From: an uncultured Lachnobacterium sp.
GTDB taxonomy: Bacteria > Bacillota > Clostridia > Lachnospirales > Lachnospiraceae
DNA length: 36,150 bases
Assembly (NCBI GenBank): GCA_900546625.1
Contig: URDU01000028.1
Coordinates: 1-36,150, forward strand
Reading direction: 5' to 3'
The translations under genes were made by a program, and so were the position numbers. The stretch's first letter is position 1; every line of letters begins with the position of its first letter. Of the stretch, positions 1-8,542 are shown piece after piece. The notes under the pieces are model-generated. The model searched no databases. It worked only from the letters and a program-made list of their open reading frames with translations, and was not told where the DNA came from.

Positions 1-64
1 AGAACCCAACTGGCTGTTGGGGTATCTAAACCCTACACTTATATATTAGGAGGAGGATATAGGC

Positions 65-412
65 ATGAGCAGAATATCAAAGATTGAGGTTATCACAGGA
101 ATGTCAAAGCTTACAGACCTGATTCAGCAGCTAAGCAAGGTTGGAGTACGCGGAGTCACGGTTATGCAAGTGTTAGGCTGTGGAGTGGAAATGGGAACGC
201 AGGAATATGAGGTAGAGATAAATGAAGTTATGGAGCTGCTTCCAAAGCAGCAGATAAATATTGTCGTGGAGACGTCAAAGGTAGATAAAATCTTAGACAT
301 TATCAAAAAGGAGCTCTATACAGGGCATATTGGCGATGGAAAGATTTTTGTATACAGCATCGACAATGTAATAAGAGTCCGCACCGGAGATGAAGGACTA
401 GAGGCGCTTTAA
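65..412 (+). CDS. PII-family (GlnB/GlnK-like) signalling protein with atypical T-loop
   Basis: This 115-residue protein has PII length and the C-terminal PII signature around residues 91-108 (GDGKIFVYSID...RVRTG), which binds ATP. PII proteins are small cytoplasmic trimers that sense ATP/ADP and 2-oxoglutarate and control transporters or enzymes through the T-loop. Aligned without gaps to E. coli GlnB (offset 3), the T-loop is the same length. However, Gln39 is replaced by Glu42, Arg38 by Val41, and the uridylylated Tyr51 by Glu54; Lys58 is kept as Lys61. Uridylylation is therefore unlikely and 2-oxoglutarate sensing may differ. The start has a strong AGGAGGAGG at 48-56. The next gene, 47 bp downstream, is an APC amino-acid permease rather than amtB, so it is the natural candidate partner. 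Family membership is firm; the target is inferred. Confidence 0.88.
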   Translation: MSRISKIEVITGMSKLTDLIQQLSKVGVRGVTVMQVLGCGVEMGTQEYEVEINEVMELLPKQQINIVVETSKVDKILDIIKKELYTGHIGDGKIFVYSIDNVIRVRTGDEGLEAL

Positions 413-459
413 TTAAAAGTAGCAATTTGTAAATATATGAATGAAAGAGGGCGTCGCTT

Positions 460-1863
460 ATGGATGAAAAGAAATTAGGCTTAGGAAATGTAGTATCGAT
501 TTCCGTTGGACTTGTAGTCGCAACAAGCTGTCTCGTATCACTCGGAAATGGTGCAGGTACACTTGGAATCACGTTTATATTTGCAATGTTCATTGCAATG
601 CTTTTAAACATGACAACGGTTGCATCGCTGTCAGAGCTGAATGCACTTATGCCCAATACAACAGGTGGTCTCGCGCAGTATACACTGGCGGCACTTGGAC
701 CGTTTCCGACACTTATCTCAATGGTTGGAGGCTACTTAATCTGTAACACAATGTCATGTGGAGTGGAGGCTTCTATTTTCTCCTTCTCACTTGCAGATGT
801 TATAGGACCCGGCATACCAAGCTTTGCATATACTGTCATCATGACGGTTATTATCCTGTTGGCAAATCTAAGAGGCGTGGATATGTTTGCAAAAATACAG
901 GATATTGTTGCATTTCTGCTTGTCGGCTCGCTGGTTGCTATGGGGTTCATCGGTATGATAGGTATGGGAACAGGAGTCAAAATACAGCAGCCATATGTCC
1001 TCAATGCCGATTTTAAGGATGTTGCTGCAATGACAGCAGTGGCCTTCTGGCTTTTTATAGGAGCCGAATATGCAATCCCGGTATCAAAGCAGGTGAAAAA
1101 TGCGAAACGCAATGTGCCGCTTGGCATGATGATAGGACTTTTCCTCATATTTATAATGCAGTCAGTCATGATATTTGGATTTCATAATTATGTGGAGTGG
1201 GGAGCACTCGCAGACTCCGCTGCACCTCACCTGGTATATGGCTATGCAGTGCTCGGAAAAGCCGGAAAAATATGGATGATGCTGGTTGGAGCACTGGCTG
1301 TTATAAGTACACAGAATTCAACAGTCAATTCACTTGCTGTTATCTGTCAGGGAATGGCAAAAATGAATATGCTTCCAAAGATTTTTGCAAAGACAAACAG
1401 ACACAATGTACCGTGGTTTGGTCAGGTCTTTGTGAGTGCGCTTATCCTGATATTTGGATATTTCAGTGACAGCTCCGCAGATATGATTTCATTTTTGATT
1501 CTGGTAGGCTCAGTATTCTGGATGATTTCATACATATTGGCGCATGTTGATTTACTGATATTCAGAAAAAGGCTTCCAAAAGCACCAAGAAACTTTAAAG
1601 TGCCGTGTGGCTCGTTATTTCCGTTAATCGGAATAGTCGGTACAGCGTATATGATTTTAAATATTTCAAGTGACCCACATGAAAAGCTTATGATATGGCT
1701 TGTCACAGGAGTCTGCTTTATAGTGCTTGGAATATATTCTGCCTTGTGGATCAGGTTTAAGATGAAGATGAAGATATTTAAGAGCATTCCGCTTGACAAG
1801 GTGCTTGCTATGGAAAATGATCTGTATTATTATGTCAGAAAAAGTAAGGGAATATGGAAATAA
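460..1863 (+). CDS. APC-superfamily amino-acid permease
   Basis: This 467-residue, very hydrophobic protein has about twelve predicted membrane segments and the N-terminal glycine-rich first helix typical of amino acid-polyamine-organocation (APC) transporters. The helix-1 region (residues 8-35) is followed by an acidic and Gly/Pro-rich stretch near 58-70 (SELNALMPNTTGG) that matches the family pattern. It would catalyse secondary uptake or exchange of an amino acid or related amine across the cytoplasmic membrane; the substrate cannot be read from sequence. A short cytoplasmic tail of about 35 residues follows the last membrane segment. It starts with AGAGGG about 8 bases upstream of ATG, lies 47 bp after the PII-like gene, and is followed by a strong hairpin, so the two probably form a two-gene operon. 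Confidence 0.88.
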   Translation: MDEKKLGLGNVVSISVGLVVATSCLVSLGNGAGTLGITFIFAMFIAMLLNMTTVASLSELNALMPNTTGGLAQYTLAALGPFPTLISMVGGYLICNTMSCGVEASIFSFSLADVIGPGIPSFAYTVIMTVIILLANLRGVDMFAKIQDIVAFLLVGSLVAMGFIGMIGMGTGVKIQQPYVLNADFKDVAAMTAVAFWLFIGAEYAIPVSKQVKNAKRNVPLGMMIGLFLIFIMQSVMIFGFHNYVEWGALADSAAPHLVYGYAVLGKAGKIWMMLVGALAVISTQNSTVNSLAVICQGMAKMNMLPKIFAKTNRHNVPWFGQVFVSALILIFGYFSDSSADMISFLILVGSVFWMISYILAHVDLLIFRKRLPKAPRNFKVPCGSLFPLIGIVGTAYMILNISSDPHEKLMIWLVTGVCFIVLGIYSALWIRFKMKMKIFKSIPLDKVLAMENDLYYYVRKSKGIWK

Positions 1864-1927
1864 ATAAGCAAACAAACATATATTTTTTCCGCAGAATGGA
1901 CAGCGTATTAATATCCTTACTTGGCAG

Positions 1928-1979
1928 AAAACAGGATTCATGTTATCATTAAAAACAACGATAGCATGGATCCTGTTTT
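1928..1979 (+). terminator. Long hairpin terminator after the permease
   Basis: Two 20-base arms (1928-1947 and 1960-1979) pair completely, allowing two G-U pairs, around a 12-base loop. The left arm starts AAAA and the right arm ends TTTT, so it could act in both directions. It sits about 65 bases after the permease stop and probably ends the PII-permease transcript. Confidence 0.75.
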
Positions 1980-2142
1980 AGGTTGAAAGGGGATGCAAAT
2001 CCAAGACGCTTTGGAGCAGGAAGGAATCCACAAGATTATAAAATACGGAATCGTATGCTATAAAAAACAGTGTAAGGTTATGATGAAAATCGAAGAGTAA
2101 GATTTAATAGTATCTGTAATGGACATTTAAAGTCTTAATAAT
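1980..2142. other. Intergenic stretch without a convincing gene (gap 1864-2338)
   Basis: The gap between the permease and maf holds two hairpins (1928-1979 and 2143-2185). Between them is a 35-codon open frame at 1993-2100 (MQIQDALEQE...), preceded by GAAAGGGG placed almost against the ATG. It has no recognisable similarity and its ribosome site is too close, so I do not call it a gene. I see no clear promoter for maf in 2200-2338. Confidence 0.5.
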
Positions 2143-2199
2143 AATCCCGAATGGTTTTTAATAGATATATAAGCCATTCGGGATTAATTTGTCTTTTTT
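2143..2199 (+). terminator. Hairpin terminator with T-rich tail
   Basis: Arms 2143-2154 (AATCCCGAATGG) and 2174-2185 pair perfectly over 12 bases around a 19-base AT-rich loop, followed by a T-rich stretch (2188-2199). It has the form of a Rho-independent terminator. It may end a short transcript from the preceding gap or back up the 1928-1979 hairpin. Confidence 0.65.
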
Positions 2200-2338
2200 A
2201 AACTGTTTTTGTGTGTTAAGATGAGAAAAGAAAAATTTGGTAAATAAAGCACATAGAATTGCTGATTGTAGAATGTATGGGGCAAAGCGTGCGATGAAGC
2301 AACCCCAAAATCAGAATTGAAAGAAAAGGTAAATAAAT

Positions 2339-2956
2339 ATGAGTCAGATAATATTGGCGTCGGCATCACCGCGCCGAAAGGAATTGTTAGAACAGATAGG
2401 GGCAGAGTTTGTTGTCTGTCCTGCAAAGGGAGAGGAGATAATCACGGAGAAAGAGCCGTCTGCGGTTGTCATGGAGCTATCCCGTCAAAAGGCAGAGGAG
2501 GTAGCGTCCGGAGTGCTTACCTACAATGAACAGCACGCAGAGCTTGTGACACCACAGGATATACTTGTGATCGGAGCAGATACGGTAGTGGCTTATGAAA
2601 ATCAGATTCTTGGGAAGCCAAAGAATGAAGAAGATGCAAGGCGTATGCTTTCGATGCTTTCGGGAAAAACGCACAGTGTCTATACAGGCGTAACGTTTGT
2701 GTTTATTGACAAGGATGGAAGAACCGGAGAACACTGCTTTTATGAGAAGACGGATGTCAGCATGTATACGTTGACGAAAGATGAAATTGACCGCTATATT
2801 TCAAGCGGAGATCCTATGGATAAAGCGGGAAGCTACGGGATACAGGGACGCTTTGCCATCCACATTAAGGGAATACAAGGTGATTACAATAATGTAGTAG
2901 GGCTTCCGGTAGCGCGCCTGTATCAGGAGCTTAGAAAGCTTGGAGTTGATATTTAG
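2339..2956 (+). CDS. maf: Maf-family nucleoside triphosphate pyrophosphatase
   Basis: This 205-residue cytoplasmic enzyme hydrolyses non-canonical or surplus nucleoside triphosphates to monophosphate and pyrophosphate (dTTP/UTP type for the YhdE-like branch). Visible motifs in order: the N-terminal phosphate-binding SASPRRKELL (8-17), catalytic GADTVV (79-84, Asp81), GKP (92-94), LSGKTHSVYTGV (107-118), and a DPMDKAGSYGIQG motif near residues 160-172. Its length is typical. AAAGG lies 9-10 bases before the chosen ATG. Its stop overlaps the stop of convergent bioY. In other Firmicutes maf often sits by radC and mreB; neither is here, so it looks like a solitary gene. Confidence 0.93.
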   Translation: MSQIILASASPRRKELLEQIGAEFVVCPAKGEEIITEKEPSAVVMELSRQKAEEVASGVLTYNEQHAELVTPQDILVIGADTVVAYENQILGKPKNEEDARRMLSMLSGKTHSVYTGVTFVFIDKDGRTGEHCFYEKTDVSMYTLTKDEIDRYISSGDPMDKAGSYGIQGRFAIHIKGIQGDYNNVVGLPVARLYQELRKLGVDI

Positions 2957-3498
2957 CGAAGTCTTTTTTTAATAGCCGGTCCGATAAGCATGGCAATTAC
3001 CATTTTTATCAGGTCACCCGGAATAAATGGGAACACGCATATTGACAGTGCACCGCTGACTGTACTCTTTGCCTCAAAGCAGAACCATGCTGTACCGAGC
3101 ACATAGCATATGATAGTTCCGACAATCATACCGATGAGCTGGAGCCAAGGCTGGTGGAAATTATCGATTACAAGTCCTGCAATGATTGCCATGGCGATAA
3201 AACCGATGATGTATCCGCCTGTAGGGCCGGCAAGCTTAGCAGGACCACCGGTGAAGCCTGAAAATACAGGGATTCCGACGAGTCCGATAAGCAGGTAAAT
3301 GAGGTAGCTGATTGTTCCACGTTTCCATCCGAGCAGATATAATGAAATATATATAGCCAGGTTTGTCAACGAAATCGGTACCGGTCCAATCGGGATAGAT
3401 AATGGTGCAAGAATACATGTGACAGCAGTCATGAGCGCTGTTACCGTTATGGCATAGGTCTTCCCATGCTTGTAGTCTATAGTTTCTGTCTGGTTCAT
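2953..3498 (-). CDS. bioY: Biotin transporter substrate-binding subunit BioY
   Basis: This 181-residue membrane protein matches the BioY family, the S component that binds biotin in ECF-type vitamin transporters. It has about six membrane segments. The recognisable pieces are the N-terminal TALMTAVTCILAPLSIPIG, the PVPISLTNLAIY segment, and the GGPAKLAGPTGGYIIGF loop-helix near residues 84-100. It probably uses a shared EcfA/EcfT energising module encoded elsewhere. On the minus strand AAAGGAGA precedes the ATG. It is convergent with maf and its stop codon overlaps the maf stop, so there is no room for a terminator between them. Regulation by BirA is plausible for bioY genes (see the upstream palindrome) but not proven. 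Confidence 0.93.
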   Translation of the reverse strand: MNQTETIDYKHGKTYAITVTALMTAVTCILAPLSIPIGPVPISLTNLAIYISLYLLGWKRGTISYLIYLLIGLVGIPVFSGFTGGPAKLAGPTGGYIIGFIAMAIIAGLVIDNFHQPWLQLIGMIVGTIICYVLGTAWFCFEAKSTVSGALSICVFPFIPGDLIKMVIAMLIGPAIKKRLR

Positions 3499-3565
3499 GA
3501 TAAAATCTCCTTTGTTGTAAATTTCATAGTAATTTTTGTACGATTAACACATTAACATGAAAAGA

Positions 3566-3580
3566 GGTTAATTGTCAACC
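3566..3580 (-). promoter_or_regulatory. Putative bioY promoter/operator palindrome
   Basis: On the minus strand this 15-base imperfect palindrome reads GGTTGACAATTAACC and contains a consensus -35 TTGACA (3578-3573), with a weak TAATGT or TTAATG 17-18 bases downstream. A GTTAAC-like half-site pattern overlapping a bioY promoter is reminiscent of BirA operators, but the arrangement differs from the usual widely spaced two-half-site form, so the regulator is uncertain. Confidence 0.35.
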
Positions 3581-3714
3581 GTGTATGTGATAAAGGTTTA
3601 CAATAGCCTATAAAATTAAAAAAATAATTTCGCTCAATTTCGGAAACCATATAAAAAATTATCGAAAACATGCGAAAATATGATAATAACTATACATTTC
3701 TGATAATAATGATA

Positions 3715-3742
3715 TTGTAAATCGCTTTAAAGTCGTTATAAT
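3715..3742 (+). promoter_or_regulatory. Predicted promoter of the amylase gene
   Basis: TTGTAA (3715-3720), a 16-base spacer, and TATAAT (3737-3742) lie 53 bases before the amylase start. The spacer holds a CTTTAAAG palindrome with near-symmetric flanks, which could be an operator. Further upstream (3620-3700) the DNA is AT-rich with repeated CGAAAA words. I did not find a clear CcpA cre site. Confidence 0.55.
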
Positions 3743-3794
3743 GAATATATAAAATGTTAGTTTAAAGAAAAATCAAAGGGAAAGGAAAAAAAGT

Positions 3795-6700
3795 ATGAAA
3801 AAACGTACAACATATCTGCTTAAGCGATTGGCAGCCGCGTGTCTGGCCTTCGGAGTCGCTTTTACAGGTACACCGGCAAGCAGTCTGTATCAGATTACAC
3901 AGGTGCAGGCAGCAGAAACAGCGTCAGAAAGTACTTTAGCTACAGCTTCACAGGCTGCAAAGTATGGACTGGCGGATGACATTCAGGATGGTGCTATACT
4001 GCACGCCTGGTGTTGGAGCTTCAACACAATTAAGGAGAATATGAAGGACATAGCAGCGGCAGGCTTTACAACAGTCCAGACCTCTCCTGCGAATGAGTGC
4101 AAGGACACTTATTCAAATATGAAGCTTATGGGAAATGATGAGGTAAATGGTACAGACGGCTGCTGGTGGTGGCAGTATCAGCCGACTGACTGGAAGATTG
4201 GTAACTATCAGCTGGGCACAAGAGATGATTTTAAGGCAATGTGTGCTGAGGCTGACAAGTATGGAATCAAGGTTATTGTTGATGTAATTCCAAACCATAC
4301 CACACCTGATTTACCAAAGGTATCTCAGAATCTTTACAATGCAGTGGGTGGCAAGGACAATCTGTATCATGCAAATGGTTTTAAGGAGATTACACAGTGG
4401 GGCAACCGTTATGAGTGTACCACAGGACAGATGGGTGGACTTCCGGATGTAAATACAGAGAATCCGGATTTTCAGGCATATTTCCTTAAGTATTTAAATG
4501 ACCTGATTGCATGTGGTGCTGACGGCTTCCGTTATGATACAGCCAAGCATATCGGTGTGCCATCAGATCCTCTTGATGCAAAGAGCACCAGAAACAATTT
4601 CTGGCCTGTTGTGACAGGCGAGGAGTCAGCAAATGGTGTTACACTGAGCGATAAGAATGTATTTACATATGGTGAGGTATTACAGGGTGACAATGTACCT
4701 GAGTCAGAGTATGCCAAGTATATGCGTATGACAGCCAGCAGCTACGGTGAGACCTTAAGAGGAGCCGTTACCGGTAATTCCTTCAAAGTAGATAATATTT
4801 CAAACTGGAGACATGCTTCACCGGGCAGACTTGTTACATGGGTAGAGTCTCATGACACATACTGTAATGCAGGTGTTTCATCAAGGATGACAGATGAGCA
4901 GCTTCGTCTGGCATGGGCTGTCATTGCAGCAAGAAAAGATGGAACTCCGTTATTCTACAGCCGTCCGGATGGATCAAATGGAGCCAGTGGCAACCGTTGG
5001 GGCAACAATGTACTCGGTGCCAAGGGAAATGATGAGTTTAAGTCTGCTGAAGTCAGGGAAGTAAATCTCTTCCGTAATGCCATGGCCGGCAAGTCGGAGT
5101 ATTTACGCAATCCTGGTAAAGATTCACAGATTCTTCAGATTGACCGTGGTAACGAGGGAACTGTTATCATCAACTTAAAAGAAGATAGTGTAAAGATCAA
5201 TTCAGATACCAATATGAAGGACGGAACCTACAAGGATCAGGTTTCAGGCAGATTCTTTACAGTATCAAACGGCAAGATTTCAGGTACTCTTGACAAGAGA
5301 AAGGTTGCTGTTATTTATAACAAGGATCAGGAAAGCGTAGGGGTTTCATCTACAACAGGCTCAAACAGCTTTTCAACAGATACACTTGATGTAAAGCTTT
5401 CTGCTAAAAATGTGCAGAACGCTACATACACAACATCTGAGGGAGCTTCAGGAAGCTACACAGACGGAGAGGTTATCGCAGTTGGTGCAAAGAGCCAGAT
5501 TGGTGATACAATCACTGTAACAGTAAAGGGTACAGGAACAAAGGGCGAGGTCACTGACAGCGCTGTGTTCAAAAAGACAGAGAAAGACCCATATCTTAAG
5601 TATATTGATGGAAGCTATGATGTATACATCAAGAAGCCTGACGGATGGGGAGACAAGATAAACTGCTATGCATACGTTGACGTGAAGACAAACAACGGAG
5701 AATGGCCTGGCGTAGAGATGAAATATCTGGGCGAGGGCGTGTATGCATACAATTTACCGGATGATTTCAAGACCGCAAGCGTTATTTTCAATGATGGTGT
5801 TTCACAGTATCCGGCAGCACAGCAGGCGGGACTCGAGTTTACAAAGGGTCAGTCAATGGCATATATCAATGGCAGCTGGACAAAGGTAGAGAAGCATACA
5901 GATGATATCAAGATTACTTCTTCTCTTGCTAATGGAAGCAGCTTCAATACTGACAGTACAACAACGACCATCACCTTAAAGAATGCAACAAAGGGAAGCT
6001 ACAGTGTGGACAATGGTCCTGTGAAGGAATTTACAGGCAGCGCAACAGTTACTCTCGGAACAGGAAAGATTGCAGACAGCGATGTAACACTTAAGGTTGT
6101 AGCGTCTAACGACAAGGATTCAAAAACTGAGACATTCACCTTCAAGAAGAAATTTGATGCAGAAAAGAATGGTGGATATGTTGATTACGAGGGTGAGACA
6201 CTCGCAAAGGCATCAGGCACAGCAAGACAGGCAGTTGGAGGCAAATATGCGACAAACCCTGACAAGCAGCTTGGAAAGAATAAGACTATCAAGAGTGCAG
6301 CGGATTTTGATGACTCAATGATTATTGCACAGGGTGTAGCAAATGATGACGCACGTAATTTCAGAGGGACCCATGAGGGACCTGTATACGACAGCTATGC
6401 ACTTTACGGAGCATGGGATGATGAGAATATTTATCTCGGCTGGCAGTTTGTAAACGTGGCTGATATTACATCACCTGAGCAGACATATGTAAATTCTGAT
6501 AATGGCAAGCCTACCAATGGTGATATACCACAGATTATCGCACTTAACCTTGGAACCGGAAAGACAGGAGACGGTACACTTGACAATGGTGGAAATATCT
6601 GGGGCTTAAAGGTTAAATATGATACACCGATTGATGCAATGCTCTGCTTCTCAAGTAAGAGTGGCGTTGGACAGCCTGCTTTGTTTACTACAAATAAATC

Positions 6701-8315
6701 AGGAGAGTTTAGTTATGATGAACCATACTGCACAGGCTTTAAAAAGGCAGGCATCTCATTCAAGGCAGAGGATGGATTCTTTGGAAAATCACTGATTGGT
6801 ATCAATGCCAATGGATATACAGGCCTGACCGTTGACCAGCTTACAAGCACATCGTCAAACTGGGTAGATTTCCTAAGCCTTGGTCACAAGACATCAATGG
6901 ATACCTTCTACACAATGACAATTCCTATGTCAGCGCTCAACCTGACAAAGGCCAAGCTTGAGAAGAACGGTATTGGTGTAATGCATATCTCTACATTTGG
7001 AGAGAGTGGTATTGCTTCTACTCCTATGGATATGTCAATGGTTGATAACGCAACAGAGGAATACAGTGCTGACGCATCTACATCTAAGGAAAAAGAGGAC
7101 ACTGATATAATTACTGCTCCTCTTGCAAGACTCGGAGCAGAGGGTGGAGATGATCCTACCCCACAGCCTGACAACCGTATGACAGTCAACTTCGGAGCAG
7201 ACCGAAGTGCACCACAGGCTACAGGAACAGCACTGACTCTTAAGGCTGTTGCTGCCGGCGGAGTTGGAAGCTACAAGTATCAGTTTAAGATTGATAACAC
7301 AGAGGTACAGAGTGGTTCAAGTGCTACATACTCATGGAAGGCAGCCAAAGGCGCCCACACACTGCAGGTAGTTGTAACCGATTCACAAGGACATAAGGTA
7401 ACTGTCAGCAAGCAGTTTACAGGTGAGGGCGGTGAAATAGTAAATAAAAATGTACTTACTGCAAAGAGCTATTCATTGACACTTGCAGAGAATATAAAGG
7501 CTAATATCTATGTATCACTGTCATCGGATATCATGGCAGATACAGGCGCAAAGCTTAGAATCACATATCCTGATGGATCTTCTAAGGAGAAGCTGGTAAG
7601 TGATTACAGCACTGTGAAATATAACAATGAAGATGTAAAGAAGATTACATATGAGACAGTTCCGGCAGAGCTGACATCGCGCATAAGCATCTGCGCAGTC
7701 AGAAGCAACGGAGCAACAAGCAATAGCTTCTCATTTGCACCGACAGATTATCTGTACAAGTGTATAGAGCAGAAGCTGCCGGAAGCTAACCTGGCAAAGG
7801 CATTGCTCAACTATGGTGCATATGCACAGCTGTATTTCGGTATAAATACATCTGACCTGGCTAATAAGAAGCTCACAGACGATGCGGTTGCAGCACTCAG
7901 TGTAGATACAGTGCTTAAGAACGCACCTGCAGATGATGCAGCAGCATTAAATAATGAGGATATAGAGTACATCGGCTCAGCTTTGGTATGTAAGAGTGGA
8001 ACAGACATGAAGCTTTATTTCAAGAATAAGAACAATCTTACACTTGAGCAGCTTAAAATCAAATATGCACTTGATGCGTACGACATCACACTTGATGAGG
8101 GCATGCTGTGCATCAGAATAAACAATGTTTATCCTGGAAACCTGTCTGCTAAGTATACAATCGTAATTAATGGAGCAAATGGAACTATTTCTGGTGACAT
8201 CTGCCCGATGGCATATGTCAGAAAGGGAGTTCAGAGCTCAGATACAAAGCAGCAGAATCTGTGCAAGGCAATGTACCTGTACAATAGAGCAGCATTGGAG
8301 TATTTGGGACGATAG
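3795..8315 (+). CDS. Secreted multidomain alpha-amylase (GH13_28, CBM26, probable CBM74)
   Basis: This 1506-residue exported enzyme should hydrolyse internal alpha-1,4 bonds of starch. A signal peptide covers residues 1-39 (cleavage near VQA|AET). The GH13 domain (about 57-510) closely resembles B. subtilis AmyE (subfamily 28): region I DVIPNH (163-168), region II GFRYDTAKH (244-252, nucleophile Asp248), region III YGE (acid/base Glu294), region IV VESHD (350-354, Asp354). After it come an Ig-like domain (about 525-595), CBM26 (about 600-697), another Ig-like domain (705-787), and a ~300-residue block (795-1090). The length and its place next to CBM26 fit the granular-starch module CBM74. A third Ig-like domain follows (1128-1210). 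Residues 1218-1506 form the module shared with two downstream proteins. There is no sortase motif or SLH domain. GH13 and CBM26 are firm; CBM74 is inferred from context. Confidence 0.95.
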   Translation: MKKRTTYLLKRLAAACLAFGVAFTGTPASSLYQITQVQAAETASESTLATASQAAKYGLADDIQDGAILHAWCWSFNTIKENMKDIAAAGFTTVQTSPANECKDTYSNMKLMGNDEVNGTDGCWWWQYQPTDWKIGNYQLGTRDDFKAMCAEADKYGIKVIVDVIPNHTTPDLPKVSQNLYNAVGGKDNLYHANGFKEITQWGNRYECTTGQMGGLPDVNTENPDFQAYFLKYLNDLIACGADGFRYDTAKHIGVPSDPLDAKSTRNNFWPVVTGEESANGVTLSDKNVFTYGEVLQGDNVPESEYAKYMRMTASSYGETLRGAVTGNSFKVDNISNWRHASPGRLVTWVESHDTYCNAGVSSRMTDEQLRLAWAVIAARKDGTPLFYSRPDGSNGASGNRWGNNVLGAKGNDEFKSAEVREVNLFRNAMAGKSEYLRNPGKDSQILQIDRGNEGTVIINLKEDSVKINSDTNMKDGTYKDQVSGRFFTVSNGKISGTLDKRKVAVIYNKDQESVGVSSTTGSNSFSTDTLDVKLSAKNVQNATYTTSEGASGSYTDGEVIAVGAKSQIGDTITVTVKGTGTKGEVTDSAVFKKTEKDPYLKYIDGSYDVYIKKPDGWGDKINCYAYVDVKTNNGEWPGVEMKYLGEGVYAYNLPDDFKTASVIFNDGVSQYPAAQQAGLEFTKGQSMAYINGSWTKVEKHTDDIKITSSLANGSSFNTDSTTTTITLKNATKGSYSVDNGPVKEFTGSATVTLGTGKIADSDVTLKVVASNDKDSKTETFTFKKKFDAEKNGGYVDYEGETLAKASGTARQAVGGKYATNPDKQLGKNKTIKSAADFDDSMIIAQGVANDDARNFRGTHEGPVYDSYALYGAWDDENIYLGWQFVNVADITSPEQTYVNSDNGKPTNGDIPQIIALNLGTGKTGDGTLDNGGNIWGLKVKYDTPIDAMLCFSSKSGVGQPALFTTNKSGEFSYDEPYCTGFKKAGISFKAEDGFFGKSLIGINANGYTGLTVDQLTSTSSNWVDFLSLGHKTSMDTFYTMTIPMSALNLTKAKLEKNGIGVMHISTFGESGIASTPMDMSMVDNATEEYSADASTSKEKEDTDIITAPLARLGAEGGDDPTPQPDNRMTVNFGADRSAPQATGTALTLKAVAAGGVGSYKYQFKIDNTEVQSGSSATYSWKAAKGAHTLQVVVTDSQGHKVTVSKQFTGEGGEIVNKNVLTAKSYSLTLAENIKANIYVSLSSDIMADTGAKLRITYPDGSSKEKLVSDYSTVKYNNEDVKKITYETVPAELTSRISICAVRSNGATSNSFSFAPTDYLYKCIEQKLPEANLAKALLNYGAYAQLYFGINTSDLANKKLTDDAVAALSVDTVLKNAPADDAAALNNEDIEYIGSALVCKSGTDMKLYFKNKNNLTLEQLKIKYALDAYDITLDEGMLCIRINNVYPGNLSAKYTIVINGANGTISGDICPMAYVRKGVQSSDTKQQNLCKAMYLYNRAALEYLGR

Positions 8316-8355
8316 TCAGTTAAATCAGTCAATTAAATAAATGCAGTTCAATAAG

Positions 8356-8399
8356 AATCCGTTAACTATGGCTGTGACGCTGTGGTTAGCGGATTTTTT
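8356..8399 (+). terminator. Rho-independent terminator of the amylase gene
   Basis: Arms 8356-8372 and 8379-8395 form a nearly fully paired stem (G-U pairs allowed) around a 6-base loop and run directly into TTTTTT. It lies 41 bases after the amylase stop, so the amylase is probably monocistronic. Confidence 0.88.
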
Positions 8400-8434
8400 G
8401 TAGAAAAAATGAGAGAACATATTCATTTTGTATA

Positions 8435-8463
8435 TTGCATAATTAAAAGAGAGATAGTAATAT
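8435..8463 (+). promoter_or_regulatory. Predicted promoter upstream of the spacer protein
   Basis: TTGCAT (8435-8440), a 17-base spacer, and TAATAT (8458-8463) lie 80 bases before the start of the 8543 gene and after the amylase terminator, consistent with separate transcription. Confidence 0.5.
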
Positions 8464-8542
8464 AGAACTATAAAAGCGCTGTGATATCAATTAAACAGGG
8501 AGACATGGGGATAGCAGTGCTTCGTATTTAAGGAGAAATGAA

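Noticed and set aside
1..48. Short open frames entering from the left edge, one ending in TAG at 46-48
   Set aside because: Two or more frames are open over these few bases and none shows a recognisable C-terminus, so the upstream gene cannot be assigned.
1993..2100. 35-codon open frame between two hairpins
   Set aside because: The ribosome site is against the ATG, there is no promoter or similarity, and the composition is unremarkable; kept only as a gap note.
2260..2320. GGGG...CCCC pairing upstream of maf considered as a riboswitch
   Set aside because: Only the four G-C pairs match; no known aptamer core is visible.
8504..8530. Eight-codon ORF with GGGAG before it in the leader of the spacer protein
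   Set aside because: Very short, no regulatory codon run and no attenuator hairpin beyond it; chance is the simplest explanation.
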